DNA of 64,000 nt from Sphaerisporangium siamense (GCF_014205275.1 NZ_JACHND010000001.1:8370001-8434000), one strand, 5' to 3'; positions 35,685 to 45,644 are shown, counted from the first letter of the stretch. Notes: generated from the letters alone by a model not told the origin. A program made the numbers and translations.

Positions 35685-36787
35685 CGTCCCGGGCCGCGGC
35701 GTCCGGGCGTGGACAGGCGGTGGTGTTCGCCTGCATGGACGCCGACACGCTGGGCGGGGTGCAGCAGGTGACGCACACCGTCGCCCAAGGGCTGGCCCTG
35801 CGCGGCCATGACGTGCACGTGGTGGGCCTGCACCGCTCGCCCGACCCGTTCCGCTTCGTCGAACGCCCGTTGTACGAGCGGCACGTGGTGCAGCGGCGGC
35901 CGCTCGGCGCGGGGCGGGTCTGGGCGGCGCGGGGACGGGTGTCCCGGCTGCTGTCCTCGCTCGGGCAGGGGTACGCGGTGCTCACCTCGCCCGCGGTGGT
36001 GTCGTGGCTGGCGGGCGCGCTGCCGTCCCGGTTCCCGGCGATCGGCCAGTACCACGGGTCGTACGAGCACGCCCGGGGCACGTGGCACTTCGCCTCGGTG
36101 CGCCGCCACTACGGCGACCTGGCCCGGTCGGTGTTCCTCAGCCCTGAGGACGCGGCGCGGTTCGCCGAGCAGGCGCTGCTGCCGAACGCCGACGACGTGC
36201 CGAACCCGCTGCGGGCCTGGCCGGAGGCGCCGTCGTTCCTGGACGTGCCGCGCGTGCTCGGCGTCGGCAGGCTGGCCTGGGTGAAGCGCTTCGACCGGCT
36301 GATCACGGCGTTCGCCCGGGCGGCGCGCACGCGGCAGGACTGGCAGCTCCACCTGGTCGGCGAGGGCCCGGAGCTGCCGCGCCTGCGCGCGCACGCGGCG
36401 TCGCTGGGCATGGCGGGCCGCGTGGTGTTCCGGGGCAGGGTGCCCGCGGCGGAGATCGGCCGCGAGTACCTCAACGGGGCCGTCCTCGGCCTCACCAGCG
36501 AGCACGAAGGGTTCCCGCTGGTGGTGGCCGAGGCGGCCTCGTACGGCATGCCCGCGGTGGCGTTCGACGTCTCCGGAGGGGTGCGCGCGCTGGTCCGGCA
36601 CGGCACGACGGGCGTGCTCGTGCCGCCCGCGGACCTGGACGCGCTGACCGGCGCGCTGGCGGGCCTGATGGCCGACCACGCGCGGCGGCGGCGGCTCGGC
36701 GCGGCGGCGCGGGCCCACGCCGAGGCGTTCCGGCTGGAGCGGGTGCTGGACCGCTGGGAGGAGGTCTTCGCGCGGATCAGCCGGTGA
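35681..36787 (+). CDS. GT4-family glycosyltransferase
   Basis: The 368-residue GT-B enzyme has LGGVQQVTHTVAQGLALRGHDVHVVG at the N-terminus. The C-terminal nucleotide-sugar domain has VLGVGRLAWVKRFDRLITAF, LHLVGEGPELPRLRAHA and the EHEGFPLVVAEAASYG motif (E-x7-E). It is cytoplasmic, retaining and uses an unknown NDP-sugar. ATG 35681 overlaps the TagF-fusion stop by four bases (ATGA), so both act in one pathway, most likely assembly of a surface glycopolymer. It ends 6 bp from the convergent sulfotransferase gene. Confidence 0.92.
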   Translation: MTSRAAASGRGQAVVFACMDADTLGGVQQVTHTVAQGLALRGHDVHVVGLHRSPDPFRFVERPLYERHVVQRRPLGAGRVWAARGRVSRLLSSLGQGYAVLTSPAVVSWLAGALPSRFPAIGQYHGSYEHARGTWHFASVRRHYGDLARSVFLSPEDAARFAEQALLPNADDVPNPLRAWPEAPSFLDVPRVLGVGRLAWVKRFDRLITAFARAARTRQDWQLHLVGEGPELPRLRAHAASLGMAGRVVFRGRVPAAEIGREYLNGAVLGLTSEHEGFPLVVAEAASYGMPAVAFDVSGGVRALVRHGTTGVLVPPADLDALTGALAGLMADHARRRRLGAAARAHAEAFRLERVLDRWEEVFARISR

Positions 36788-36793
36788 GGACGG

Positions 36794-37840
36794 TCAGCGG
36801 TCGACGAGCCGGCTTGAGGCGGCACGGGGGCGGGGGACGCCGACGTGGGAGAGCTGCCCGGAGGTGAGCATCGCGGCGAGGGGGCCGGGCTCGCGCATGC
36901 GGTTGACCCGGTCGCGTGCCACCTGCTCGGCCCGGGACAGCGCGCGCCGCGCGGCGGTCCTGCGGTAGGCGAGCAGGTGCCGGACGGACGCCCCGGAGCC
37001 GCCCGGGACGTCGTAGCCGTAGGCCCGCAGGCGGCGGCCGAGCACCTCCTCGCACAGCGCGATCTCCCACGGCGCCAGGCGGGTGCTCCAGGTGCCGACC
37101 CGGGCCTGGGTGACGGCGTGGTGGGTGTTGCTGTGCCAGACCTTGCGCGCGGGCACCGCGACCCGCGCGACGCGGCTCGGCTCGCACATGGCGGGGTCGT
37201 AGTCCTCGCCGAGGAACGCGCAGACCTTGGCCAGCTCGGTCGCCGGGTCGGCGGTGAGGTCCTCGTAGCGCAGCTCGTGGTAGGCGTCGGCGGGCAGCCG
37301 CGCGGCGTGGCGGCGGCCGTGGTCGATGGTGGCCGCCCAGATGGCGATGGCGTGGTAGACGTCCAGCGTGAACCAGGGCATCTCCTTCAGCGAGGCGACG
37401 CAGTCGCGCCCGTCCCTGATCAGGTGGATGAACTGGGCGTCGGGGAACAGGCGCAGCACGACGTCCACGTGCTTGGAGTAGCTCGGCCGCTTGTCGCCCC
37501 AGCGGGGCTTGCGGAAGCGCTCGGCGTACCCGCGGAACACCTCGCCGATCACCGAGCCGAGCGAGCCGGGGCCGTCGGCGGCCTTGCGGATGTAGGCGTC
37601 GCGGTCGACGCCGAGCTCGCGGAACTTGGTGCTCTTGTCGGTGGCGATCCACTCGGCGAGCGCCCGCCGGTTGCCGGGCACGCGCATGTCCCCGTGGATC
37701 CGCCGGTGGTAGTAGGCCTGGAGCAGGAAGCGCGTCTCGGGCGGCACGGCGATGCGCGGGTGCGCGTGCAGCATGAGCTGCAGCATCGTCGTGCCGGAGC
37801 GCGGGCAGCCGATGATGAAGACGGGCCGGTCTGAGCGCAT
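36794..37840 (-). CDS. PAPS-dependent sulfotransferase
   Basis: The 348 residues from ATG 37840 contain the 5'-phosphosulfate loop CPRSGTTMLQLMLHAHP (residues 11-27) and the 3'-phosphate region HLIRDGRDCVASLKEM, plus RYEDLTADPATEL, all typical of bacterial sulfotransferases that modify glycolipids or polysaccharides. No signal peptide is present. An open extension to 37957 overlaps the upstream gene and is not used. It lies 4 bp after a CDP-alcohol phosphotransferase gene and is surely in the same operon, so the sulfate acceptor may be a lipid or polymer made from that product. STF0/Sulfotransfer_3 subtype is not resolved. Confidence 0.88.
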   Translation of the reverse strand: MRSDRPVFIIGCPRSGTTMLQLMLHAHPRIAVPPETRFLLQAYYHRRIHGDMRVPGNRRALAEWIATDKSTKFRELGVDRDAYIRKAADGPGSLGSVIGEVFRGYAERFRKPRWGDKRPSYSKHVDVVLRLFPDAQFIHLIRDGRDCVASLKEMPWFTLDVYHAIAIWAATIDHGRRHAARLPADAYHELRYEDLTADPATELAKVCAFLGEDYDPAMCEPSRVARVAVPARKVWHSNTHHAVTQARVGTWSTRLAPWEIALCEEVLGRRLRAYGYDVPGGSGASVRHLLAYRRTAARRALSRAEQVARDRVNRMREPGPLAAMLTSGQLSHVGVPRPRAASSRLVDR

Positions 37841-37844
37841 CGAT

Positions 37845-39122
37845 CTACACCCCCGTGAAGAAAGGATCGGTCCGCACGTGCCGCTGGTCGTCCTCGCCGG
37901 AGGCGCCCGGCGCGGCCTTTCCGAGCGCCCGGGTGGACTGCCACATGCGGTAGACAAGAAAGATCTCGTTGGCGACGAGCAGGCCGCCCGCGAGCGCGGT
38001 GACGGGAAGCAGCGCGGCCGGGCCGATGACCGGCGCCACGACGAACACGGCGGCGTGGAACTCGATGCCGCTCATCAGGTGGGTGCGCACCCGGTGCCGG
38101 GCCAGGAAGTGGCCGACGCGCCGCCGCGGGCCCACCGGCCCCTCGCCCTCCCCCGGCGGCTGGGGCGGCGCCTGGTCGTACCCTTCCGCCTCGTACCTGC
38201 GGACGTACTCGGGCAGGTCGCCGGCCATGTCCGACTCCTGGTCGTACACCTCGTCGCGGGGCGGGGGCGGAAGGATGCGGGGCATGGGCGCGGGAACGGG
38301 CCCGGGAATGGGCCCAAGAATGGGCGCGGTGGCGGCGAGGGAGTCCGGGGAGCCGGACGCCTGCCGGGGAATGGCCGGGCCGTCCCAGGCGGCGCCGGGG
38401 GCCTGGGCACGCGGCGCCGGCGCCTCGCCGTCGAGGCAGGGGTCGGGGGCGGGCGGGTAGTCCAGCGGGCCGTGCGGTGGAAGCGGGTAGTCGTGGAACT
38501 CCTCGGCGGTCGCGGCGTGGTCGTCGTAGGCGACCACGGCCCTGGCGTCGCCGGGGTCCCGGGCGAGCGAGTCGACGGCCATCGCCTCGCGCACCGCGGT
38601 CAGTTCGTCGCGGCGGGCGGCGCGGCGCCTGGCCTTGACGGTCTGGCGTACTCGTTTCATCTGCGGGGCGTTGACGTAGCGGAACAGGTCCAGGATCGCG
38701 ATGCCGGCGCCGAGCAGGACGAAGGCGAGGCGGCCGGTGGCGGCGTACTGCCCGTAGGCGATGCCGGCGGCGCAGCAGACGACGCGGATGCGGTCGCCGA
38801 CGTAGTCGAGCCAGAGCCCGAACGGCGTGCCGGTGCCCTTGAGCCGCGCGATCTTGCCGTCCACACAGTCGATCATGAAGCTGACGTAGAAGAGCGCCGC
38901 GCCGAGGACGAGCCGGTTCGCGGCGAAGCAGGCCGCCGAGGCCATGCCGAGGATCAGGGAGAGGCGGGTCAGGGCGTTGGGCGTGATCTCGGTGCGATTC
39001 GCTACGAACAGTGCCACCCGGCACGCGACCGGGTCGACCATGAACACCGTCCACCATGAGTCTCTGCGTTTGCGCGTCGCGAGCACGTCATCCAGCGAAT
39101 AGGACCTCATGGCTGCCAGCAT
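37845..39122 (-). CDS. CDP-alcohol phosphotransferase with long disordered insert
   Basis: The enzyme family exchanges CMP of a CDP-alcohol for another alcohol in the membrane. The full active-site signature is present at residues 85-110 (D85, D88-G89, A92-R93, G102, D106, D110). Hydrophobic helices flank it (about 52-83 and 112-150). After a basic segment (RRRAARRDE) comes a Pro/Ala-rich linker of some 150 residues (about 190-345), then two more helices (about 365-405). The linker is unusual for this family. The CDP-alcohol is unknown; linkage to a sulfotransferase and a TagF-like enzyme points to a surface polymer or lipid. ATG 39110 is an alternative start. Confidence 0.85.
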   Translation of the reverse strand: MLAAMRSYSLDDVLATRKRRDSWWTVFMVDPVACRVALFVANRTEITPNALTRLSLILGMASAACFAANRLVLGAALFYVSFMIDCVDGKIARLKGTGTPFGLWLDYVGDRIRVVCCAAGIAYGQYAATGRLAFVLLGAGIAILDLFRYVNAPQMKRVRQTVKARRRAARRDELTAVREAMAVDSLARDPGDARAVVAYDDHAATAEEFHDYPLPPHGPLDYPPAPDPCLDGEAPAPRAQAPGAAWDGPAIPRQASGSPDSLAATAPILGPIPGPVPAPMPRILPPPPRDEVYDQESDMAGDLPEYVRRYEAEGYDQAPPQPPGEGEGPVGPRRRVGHFLARHRVRTHLMSGIEFHAAVFVVAPVIGPAALLPVTALAGGLLVANEIFLVYRMWQSTRALGKAAPGASGEDDQRHVRTDPFFTGV

Positions 39123-39299
39123 GGCGACGTGAAGCCACCGAAATCCGACCGTCTGTAACTAACATGAGATCTCTAGATGGTTTCTTGACCGCCCCCGGCG
39201 ACTGCCCCCGGCGGCTTGACCTCCCGCCACACGATCGCTTCCCGCGCGCTCGACCGCGCGCCCGTTCCTGGAACGTTTAATGCTGATTTGGTGTGATTT

Positions 39300-39328
39300 T
39301 TACGGTCCATTGGAAAGCGGAGTAGGGT
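39300..39328 (+). promoter_or_regulatory. Candidate promoter for the polysaccharide deacetylase gene
   Basis: TTACGG (39300-39305) and TAGGGT (39323-39328) are separated by 17 bp in an AT-rich stretch, 29 bp before the deacetylase ATG. Only moderate match to consensus. Confidence 0.35.
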
Positions 39329-39357
39329 TTGCGCGGCGTCGGCGAAGGAGGAGGACC

Positions 39358-40104
39358 ATGGGCCCCGCACAGCGAGCTCGGCGGATGATGCGACGGTTCG
39401 TCCCGATCGCCGCGGCGACCGCCCTGATGGCGGCGGCGCTGCCCGCCTCGGCCGAGGAGCCCGCGTCCGCGCGTGCCAAGGGCGTCGACTGCGCCCGGGT
39501 GAAGTGCATCGCGCTGACCTTCGACGACGGCCCCGGCCCCTACACCGCCAAGCTGCTGGACATCCTGCGCGCCCACCGCACCAAGGTCACGTTCTTCCTC
39601 ATCGGCGGGCGCGTCGAGAAGGACCCGAGGACGGCGCGCGCGATCGCGCGGCAGGGTCACCAGGTCGGCAACCACACCTACGACCACCCGCACCTCACCA
39701 CCCTGTTCGACGACGAGATCCGCGACGAGATCGCCCGCGCCCAGGACGCCATCCAGGCGGCCACCGGACGGCGGCCCGACATCCTGCGGCCCCCGTACGG
39801 CGACACCGACGCGCGGGTGGGCGCCATCGCCGCCGAGTTCGGCCTGTCGCAGATCGTGTGGAACGGCAGCTCGCGCGACTGGGAGCTCCAGAACGCCGTG
39901 GCGATCCGCGAGAAGGTGCTGGGCCTGGCCAAGCGCGACCGCGTGGTGCTGATGCACGACATCCAGCCCGCGACGGTCACGGCCATGCCGAAGATCCTCA
40001 CCGCGTTGGAGAAGAAGGGCTACCACGTGGTGACCGTCGAGAAGCTGCTGCGCGGCCGGCGGCTGAACGCCGGCGAGACCTTCCCCGTCGGCGGCTGGAA
40101 CTGA
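39358..40104 (+). CDS. Secreted polysaccharide deacetylase (NodB domain)
   Basis: The 248-residue protein has a Sec signal (RRFVPIAAATALMAAALPASA) and a carbohydrate esterase 4 domain with all motifs. TFDDGPGPYT gives the catalytic base and metal Asp, NHTYDHPHLT the two His ligands, RPPYGDTD the third motif, and LMHDIQP the catalytic His. These remove N-acetyl groups from peptidoglycan, chitin or related surface glycans. ATG 39358 follows GGAGGAGG; the in-frame start at 39280 would bury the signal peptide. It lies among envelope genes. Confidence 0.92.
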   Translation: MGPAQRARRMMRRFVPIAAATALMAAALPASAEEPASARAKGVDCARVKCIALTFDDGPGPYTAKLLDILRAHRTKVTFFLIGGRVEKDPRTARAIARQGHQVGNHTYDHPHLTTLFDDEIRDEIARAQDAIQAATGRRPDILRPPYGDTDARVGAIAAEFGLSQIVWNGSSRDWELQNAVAIREKVLGLAKRDRVVLMHDIQPATVTAMPKILTALEKKGYHVVTVEKLLRGRRLNAGETFPVGGWN

Positions 40105-40254
40105 CGATCGGCGGAATCGCTTGCGCCGCCGCCCCGCGCCGGTCTTAAGGTGGGACGAGGCCGCGGCCAGGCGCGACATCGCCTGGATTCCGGCGGCGTC
40201 TTCCCCGATCCGTCATGGCCGTTTCCCGGCCGTCACACGAGGAGACCACGAGCG

Positions 40255-40485
40255 ATGAGCGACGTACAGCAGAAGGCCGAGCTCTACGCCATGGACATCT
40301 CGGACGCGACCTGGCTGAGCGCCCCCGGGAGCACCTCCGAGGACCGTATCGAGATCGCCTACCTGCCCGGCGGCGCGGTCGCCATGCGCAACCCGTCCGA
40401 CCCCGCGGGCACCGTCCTGCGCTACACGGCCGCCGAGTGGAACGCCTTCGTCCTCGGCGTCCGCGACGGCGAGTTCGACGACTGA
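40255..40485 (+). CDS. DUF397 small protein
   Basis: The 76-residue protein contains the DUF397 pattern ATWLSAPGSTSEDRIEIAYLPGGAVAMRNPSDPAGTVLRYTAAEW (read here in parts: WLSAPGS, EIAYLPG, VAMRNPSDP, LRYTAAEWNAF). DUF397 proteins are abundant in morphologically complex actinomycetes and are usually paired with an XRE/BldB-associated regulator; no such helix-turn-helix gene is adjacent. ATG 40255 has GAGGAG ten bases upstream. The stop is 9 bp from the convergent acyltransferase stop. Confidence 0.88.
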   Translation: MSDVQQKAELYAMDISDATWLSAPGSTSEDRIEIAYLPGGAVAMRNPSDPAGTVLRYTAAEWNAFVLGVRDGEFDD

Positions 40486-40494
40486 CCCGCCGCC

Positions 40495-41691
40495 TCAGGG
40501 CCCGGCGGCATCGGAGCGCCCGCGCGCGCCGCTCAGGCGGCGCGCCGGGCGCTCCACGTACCGGTAGGTCAGCGCGCTCACGCCGAGCACGACGGCGACG
40601 AAGGCGAGGGCGAGCAGGGCCTGCACGAGCAGCGGGCGCCCGCCCGGGTCGCCGAAGAGGGCCACGAACAGCTTCAGCAGCGGGACGTGCACCAGGTACA
40701 CCGAGTAGCTGATCAGCCCGAGCCAGGCGAGCGGGCGAGGCACGGCGCGGTGGCGCAGGGCCATGCCGGCGGCGAACGTCGCCCCGGCGAGCGCGACCGT
40801 GGTCATCCAGACGTGCGGGTACGCCCACCATCCCGTCCGGTAGGCGAAGAACGGCACGATCAGGAGCAGCGCCGTCACCACCGCGACCGCGCCCGTGGCG
40901 GACGCCTGCCCACGCTCCCAGCGGTACAGGACGGTGCCGGTGAACATCACCGCGAGGATCCCGGGGCCGAGCCACGGCGTCCGGCCGCCGAGCAGCAGCA
41001 GCGTCACGCCGAGCGCCCCGAGCGCGAGCGCGCCCGCCGTGCGCGCCCGGCCCCGGCCCGCGAACACGCACCAGAACCCGGCCGCGAAGACGGCCAGCGA
41101 GACGAAGGCCGCCGGACCGCGGGGCAGCACGGGGCCCGCCAGCAGCAGCCCCACGACGACCGCGACGCCCGCGAAGACCACGGCCCACAGGGCGCTGCGC
41201 CGGTGCAGCCCGGTCGCGAACAGCGCGGTGACGACCAGGTAGAAGACCATCTCGTAGGACAGCGTCCACATCGGCTCGGTGACCCCGCCGGACCCGACCA
41301 CGTCCAGGAGCATGGTGACGTGCGCGGCGACGGTGGCCAGGTCCGGCGTGACCTCGGCGCGGATCGGCACGATCGGCGCCAGCGCGAGCACCAGGCAGAC
41401 GACCACGATGTACAGCGGGTAGAGCCGGAGGAACCTGCCCACCCAGAACGCGCGCACGTCGCCGTGCCGCTCCAGCGACGCGGGGATGATGTAGCCGCTG
41501 ACCAGGAAGAACACCAGCACGCCGTACATGCCGAGGCTGAACCAGCGGGGGCTGAGCCCGGGCGTGAAGCGGTACAGCATGTGCTCCAGGAGCACGGCGG
41601 TGGCGCCCAGGCCCCGAAGGGCGTCCAGCCACGCCAGCCTGGAGCTCCTCTGGGCGGCGCTGTGCGGCGCGCCCGTCCCGGCCGTAAGCAT
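40495..41691 (-). CDS. Membrane acyltransferase 3 family protein (OafA/YrhL-like)
   Basis: The 398-residue protein has the start RLAWLDALRGLGATAVLLEHM, with the conserved Arg and the His used for catalysis in this family. Then come FFLVSGYIIPASLER, FWVGRFLRLYPLYIVV and about ten transmembrane helices, ending in YRYVERPARRL. Members O-acylate surface polysaccharides, peptidoglycan, lipids or antibiotics using acyl donor from the cytoplasm. It fits the envelope-modifying neighbourhood but has no operon partner. It follows guaA on the same strand with 94 bp between. Confidence 0.88.
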   Translation of the reverse strand: MLTAGTGAPHSAAQRSSRLAWLDALRGLGATAVLLEHMLYRFTPGLSPRWFSLGMYGVLVFFLVSGYIIPASLERHGDVRAFWVGRFLRLYPLYIVVVCLVLALAPIVPIRAEVTPDLATVAAHVTMLLDVVGSGGVTEPMWTLSYEMVFYLVVTALFATGLHRRSALWAVVFAGVAVVVGLLLAGPVLPRGPAAFVSLAVFAAGFWCVFAGRGRARTAGALALGALGVTLLLLGGRTPWLGPGILAVMFTGTVLYRWERGQASATGAVAVVTALLLIVPFFAYRTGWWAYPHVWMTTVALAGATFAAGMALRHRAVPRPLAWLGLISYSVYLVHVPLLKLFVALFGDPGGRPLLVQALLALAFVAVVLGVSALTYRYVERPARRLSGARGRSDAAGP

Positions 41692-41785
41692 TGGACGGAA
41701 TTTACCGGAGCATGAACCCGCCCGGCCGTATCACGGACCTTTGTCCTGTGCAGTCCGATTGGGCGGGTTCACGTCCTGCCGGGGG

Positions 41786-43336
41786 TCACTCCCACTCGAT
41801 GGTGCCCGGCGGCTTGCTCGTGACGTCCAGGACCACGCGGTTGATCTCGCGGACCTCGTTGGTGACGCGGGTGGAGATGCGGGCCAGCACGTCGTACGGG
41901 ACGCGGGACCAGTCGGCCGTCATGGCGTCCTCGCTGGTGACCGGGCGCAGCACGACCGGGTGGCCGTAGGTGCGGCCGTCGCCCTGGACGCCGACGGAGC
42001 GGACGTCGGCGAGCAGCACGACCGGGCACTGCCAGATGTCCCGGTCGAGACCGGCGCGCGACAGCTCCTCGCGGGCGATGGCGTCGGCCTCGCGCAGCAC
42101 GTCCAGGCGGTCCTGGGTGACCTCGCCGATGATGCGGATGCCGAGCCCCGGGCCGGGGAACGGCTGGCGCCACACCATGGCCGGGGGCAGGCCCAGCTCT
42201 TCGCCCGCGCGGCGCACCTCGTCCTTGAAGAGCGTGCGCAGCGGCTCGACCAGGGAGAACCGCAGGTCGTCCGGGAGGCCGCCGACGTTGTGGTGGGACT
42301 TGATGTTGGCCGTGCCGGTGCCGCCGCCGGACTCGACGACGTCGGGGTAGAGCGTGCCCTGGACCAGGAAGTCGACCGGGCCGTCGGCGATGATGGCGCG
42401 CTGCTCGTCCTCGAAGACGCGGATGAACTCACGCCCGATGATCTTGCGCTTCTCCTCCGGGTCGGTCACCCCGGCCAGCGCCTTCAGGAAGCGCTCCTGG
42501 GCGTCCACGACGCGGAGCCTGACGCCGGTGGCGGCGACGAAGTCGCGCTCGACCTGCTCGGCCTCGCCCTTGCGCAGCAGACCGTGGTCGACGAAGACGC
42601 ACGTGAGACGGTCGCCGATGGCCCGCTGGACGATCGCGGCGGCCACCGCCGAGTCGACGCCGCCGGACAGGGCGCAGATCGCGCGGCCCTCGGGGCCGAT
42701 CTGGGCGCGGACGGCCTCGACGGCGTCCTCGACGATGTTGAGCATGGTCCAGGTGGGACGGCACCCGGCCGCGTCCAGGAAGTGCTTCATGACGGCCTGG
42801 CCGTGCTCGGAGTGCAGCACCTCGGGGTGGAACTGCACGCCGTACAGCCCCTTGCCGGGGTGCTCCATGGCGGCGACCGGCGTGTCGGGCGTCCAGGCCG
42901 TGACCGCGAAGCCCTCGGGGGCCGCGACGACGCTGTCGCCGTGCGACATCCACACCGACTGGGCCGCGGGCAGGCCGGCGAACAGCACGCCCTCGGCGCC
43001 GACGGTGAGCCGCGTGCCGCCGTACTCGGCGATGCCGGTCTGCGCGACCTGGCCGCCGAGCGCCCGGGCCATCTCCTGGAAGCCGTAGCAGATGCCGAAG
43101 GTCGGGACCCCGGTCTCGAACAGCCCCTCGGGGGCGGCGGGCGCCCCCTCGGCGTAGACGGACGAGGGCCCGCCGGAGAGGATGATCGCCTTGGGCTTCT
43201 TGGCGAGCATGTCGGACACCGGCATCGTCGAGGGGACGATCTCGGAGTACACGTGGCACTCACGGACCCGTCGTGCGATCAGCTGCGCGTACTGCGCGCC
43301 GAAATCTACGACGAGGACCGTGTCGAACTCAGACAC
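41786..43336 (-). CDS. guaA: GMP synthase (glutamine-hydrolysing) GuaA
   Basis: GuaA aminates XMP to GMP, following the IMP dehydrogenase encoded 12 kb away. The 516 residues from GTG 43336 have the class I glutaminase ([19 protein letters not shown], nucleophile C83 in [16 protein letters not shown] with the His/Glu pair). The ATP-pyrophosphatase follows ([25 protein letters not shown]) and the dimerisation domain ends in the family-typical [10 protein letters not shown]. The frame is open to 43729 but that part is proline-rich shadow antisense to the beta-propeller gene. Start spacing to GGGGGG is about nine bases. Confidence 0.97.
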   Translation of the reverse strand: MSEFDTVLVVDFGAQYAQLIARRVRECHVYSEIVPSTMPVSDMLAKKPKAIILSGGPSSVYAEGAPAAPEGLFETGVPTFGICYGFQEMARALGGQVAQTGIAEYGGTRLTVGAEGVLFAGLPAAQSVWMSHGDSVVAAPEGFAVTAWTPDTPVAAMEHPGKGLYGVQFHPEVLHSEHGQAVMKHFLDAAGCRPTWTMLNIVEDAVEAVRAQIGPEGRAICALSGGVDSAVAAAIVQRAIGDRLTCVFVDHGLLRKGEAEQVERDFVAATGVRLRVVDAQERFLKALAGVTDPEEKRKIIGREFIRVFEDEQRAIIADGPVDFLVQGTLYPDVVESGGGTGTANIKSHHNVGGLPDDLRFSLVEPLRTLFKDEVRRAGEELGLPPAMVWRQPFPGPGLGIRIIGEVTQDRLDVLREADAIAREELSRAGLDRDIWQCPVVLLADVRSVGVQGDGRTYGHPVVLRPVTSEDAMTADWSRVPYDVLARISTRVTNEVREINRVVLDVTSKPPGTIEWE

Positions 43337-43448
43337 CGGAAAGACCCCCCAAAAGACGCCGCGGTCCTCACAGTTTAGCGACGCCCGGAGATGCCGACGC
43401 TGCCGGTGATCTACCTCGCGCCGACCCGGCCCTGAACCGGGCCCGGGC

Positions 43449-45644
43449 GTGATGCGTCGTAGGGGCATGAGGACTTCGATCGGTACGGCAGCGGCCGCCG
43501 CGCTGGCCTGCGGGCTCCTGACGGCGGCGTGCACGGGCGGCGGGGCCGCGAAGCCCTCCGCCGCCCCGCCCGTCACCCTGGGGGGGATCAAGCTCGTCTC
43601 GTACTCCGGGTGCGACGACATGCTGGAGGGCCTGCGCGGCGCCGCGGCGAAGAACGTGGGCCCCTGGGGATTCGGCGGCAACATGATCATGTTCGCCACC
43701 GGGGAGGTCACCGCGAGCCGGGACGCCAAGGCCGCCCCGGCCTACTCCACCACCAACGTGCACGAGGCCGGCGTCGACGAGCCGGACATGGTGAAGACCG
43801 ACGGCGAGCGGATCATCAGCTACGCCGCCGGGGTGCTGCGCGTCGTGGACGTGGCGACCAGGAAGGAGACCGGCACGCTGCGCCTGGTGCCAGAAGAGCA
43901 GCGCTGGGCGCCCGGCGAGCTGCTCGTCCACGGCGACCGCGCGCTGGTGATCTTCAGTGCGGGCGACGTGGTGCCCTTCGGCGCGACGGCCAAGCGGGCC
44001 GCCGTGTCCGGCCCCCGGTACGTGCTGGTCGACCTGAAGGACATGAAGCCGCTCGGGACGATCACGCCGAAGGGGTCGCACGTCGACGCCCGGATGACCG
44101 GCTCCACCGTCCGCCTGGTGGTCAGGTCGCAGCCGGACATCACCTTCCCCGAGTCGCGCCCGAACCAGAGCGAGGACGATCTCACCCGGCGCAACCAGGA
44201 CATCGTGCGCAAGGCGCCCATCGACGCCTGGCTGCCCACCTACGAGGTGTCGGCGGCCGGGCAGCCGGCCCGCACGGAGAAGCTGAAGTGCGAGCAGGTC
44301 AGCCACCCGGACGACTACACCGGCACCTCGCTGCTGAGCGTGCACACCATCGACCTGGAGGCCGGGCTCGCCTCCGGCGACCCGATCGCCGTGGCCGCCG
44401 ACGGCGACACGGTGTACGCGACGCCGACGAGCCTGTACGTCACGAGCAACCCGCGGTACTGGTGGCCGCGCCCGATCGACGCGCGCCCGATCGAGGACAC
44501 GCCCCCCGTGGAGGCCACCCCCGCGCCGGCGACCCCCGCCCCCGTCTCGCCGGGGGCCGCGCCGGCGGATTCCCCGACGGTCGTCGCGCCGCGCGACCCG
44601 GTCACCTCGCCGCCCGCCGAGAAGGTGGAGCCGTCCGCCGATCCCTCGATGCCGACCCTGCTCCCCGAGCCGACCCCGTCGCCCTCGGCCCCTGAGTCCC
44701 CCACCGCCACGCCGACCGCGGTGACGCCGTCGCCGGACAAGAGCGGGTCCCCAGAGGACGAGGCGCCGCCGGACCGGACCGAGGTGCACCGCTTCGACAT
44801 CAGCGGCGCCGGCGCGCCCCGCTACGTCGCCTCCGGGGCCGTCCCCGGGCGGCTGCTCAACCAGTACTCGCTGTCGGACTTCGACGGGCACCTGCGGGTG
44901 GCCACCACGATCGACGCCCCCATGGGCGGCGCGAACGCGTCGGCCGCTTCCAGCGGGGTATACGTGCTGAAGGCGGACACGCTCGCCCAGGTCGGGCAGG
45001 TCACCGGCCTCGGCAAGGGCGAGCGCATCTACTCCGTGCGCTTCATCGGCCCGGTGGGCTACGTGGTGACGTTCAAGCAGGTGGACCCGCTGTACACGCT
45101 CGACCTGCGCGACCCGGCGCGGCCCGCGGTGCGCGGCGAGCTGAAGATCACCGGCTACTCGGCCTACCTGCACCCCGCCGGCGACGGGCGGCTGCTCGGC
45201 ATAGGCCAGGAGGCGAGCACGCAGGGCAGGACGCTCGGCATGCAGGTCTCGCTGTTCGACGTCGGCGACCCGGCCGCGCCCAAGCGGTTGTCGCGGTTCC
45301 ACCAGAAGGAGTCCGCGTCCGAGGCCGAGTGGGACCCGCACGCGTTCCTGTACTGGCCCGAGTCCGGGCTGGCCGTGCTGCCGGTGAGCAGCTGGGGCGG
45401 GAGCGAGGCCGGGGAGTCCGACATGGCGGCCATGGTGCTGAAGGTCGGCGACGACGCGATCACCCAGGCCGGGCTGGTCAGGCACCCGAAGCCCGCCAAG
45501 AGCCAGGACCCGGTCCAGTTCGACGCCCGGATCCAGCGCTGCCTGATCATCGGCGACACCCTGTGGACGCTGTCCGGCGCGGGTCTCAAGGCGAGCGACG
45601 CGACCAGCCTGGCCGACCAGGCGTGGATTCCCTTCCGGGTATAA
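43449..45644 (+). CDS. Beta-propeller domain lipoprotein (DUF2057/PF09826-type)
   Basis: The 731-residue protein has a lipoprotein signal ([21 protein letters not shown]) with the lipobox Cys near residue 28. It then has the secreted beta-propeller family pattern: [95 protein letters not shown] and [20 protein letters not shown] Pro/Ala/Thr/Ser-rich insert of about 90 residues (about 350-440) splits the propeller. It is surface-anchored and of unknown function. GTG 43449, ATG 43452 or ATG 43467 could start it; none has a clear Shine-Dalgarno. Confidence 0.85.
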   Translation: MMRRRGMRTSIGTAAAAALACGLLTAACTGGGAAKPSAAPPVTLGGIKLVSYSGCDDMLEGLRGAAAKNVGPWGFGGNMIMFATGEVTASRDAKAAPAYSTTNVHEAGVDEPDMVKTDGERIISYAAGVLRVVDVATRKETGTLRLVPEEQRWAPGELLVHGDRALVIFSAGDVVPFGATAKRAAVSGPRYVLVDLKDMKPLGTITPKGSHVDARMTGSTVRLVVRSQPDITFPESRPNQSEDDLTRRNQDIVRKAPIDAWLPTYEVSAAGQPARTEKLKCEQVSHPDDYTGTSLLSVHTIDLEAGLASGDPIAVAADGDTVYATPTSLYVTSNPRYWWPRPIDARPIEDTPPVEATPAPATPAPVSPGAAPADSPTVVAPRDPVTSPPAEKVEPSADPSMPTLLPEPTPSPSAPESPTATPTAVTPSPDKSGSPEDEAPPDRTEVHRFDISGAGAPRYVASGAVPGRLLNQYSLSDFDGHLRVATTIDAPMGGANASAASSGVYVLKADTLAQVGQVTGLGKGERIYSVRFIGPVGYVVTFKQVDPLYTLDLRDPARPAVRGELKITGYSAYLHPAGDGRLLGIGQEASTQGRTLGMQVSLFDVGDPAAPKRLSRFHQKESASEAEWDPHAFLYWPESGLAVLPVSSWGGSEAGESDMAAMVLKVGDDAITQAGLVRHPKPAKSQDPVQFDARIQRCLIIGDTLWTLSGAGLKASDATSLADQAWIPFRV

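Noticed and set aside
33009-36787. A biosynthetic gene cluster for a secondary metabolite
   Set aside because: The genes are envelope glycosyl and polyol-phosphate transferases; no PKS, NRPS, terpene or RiPP enzyme is seen.
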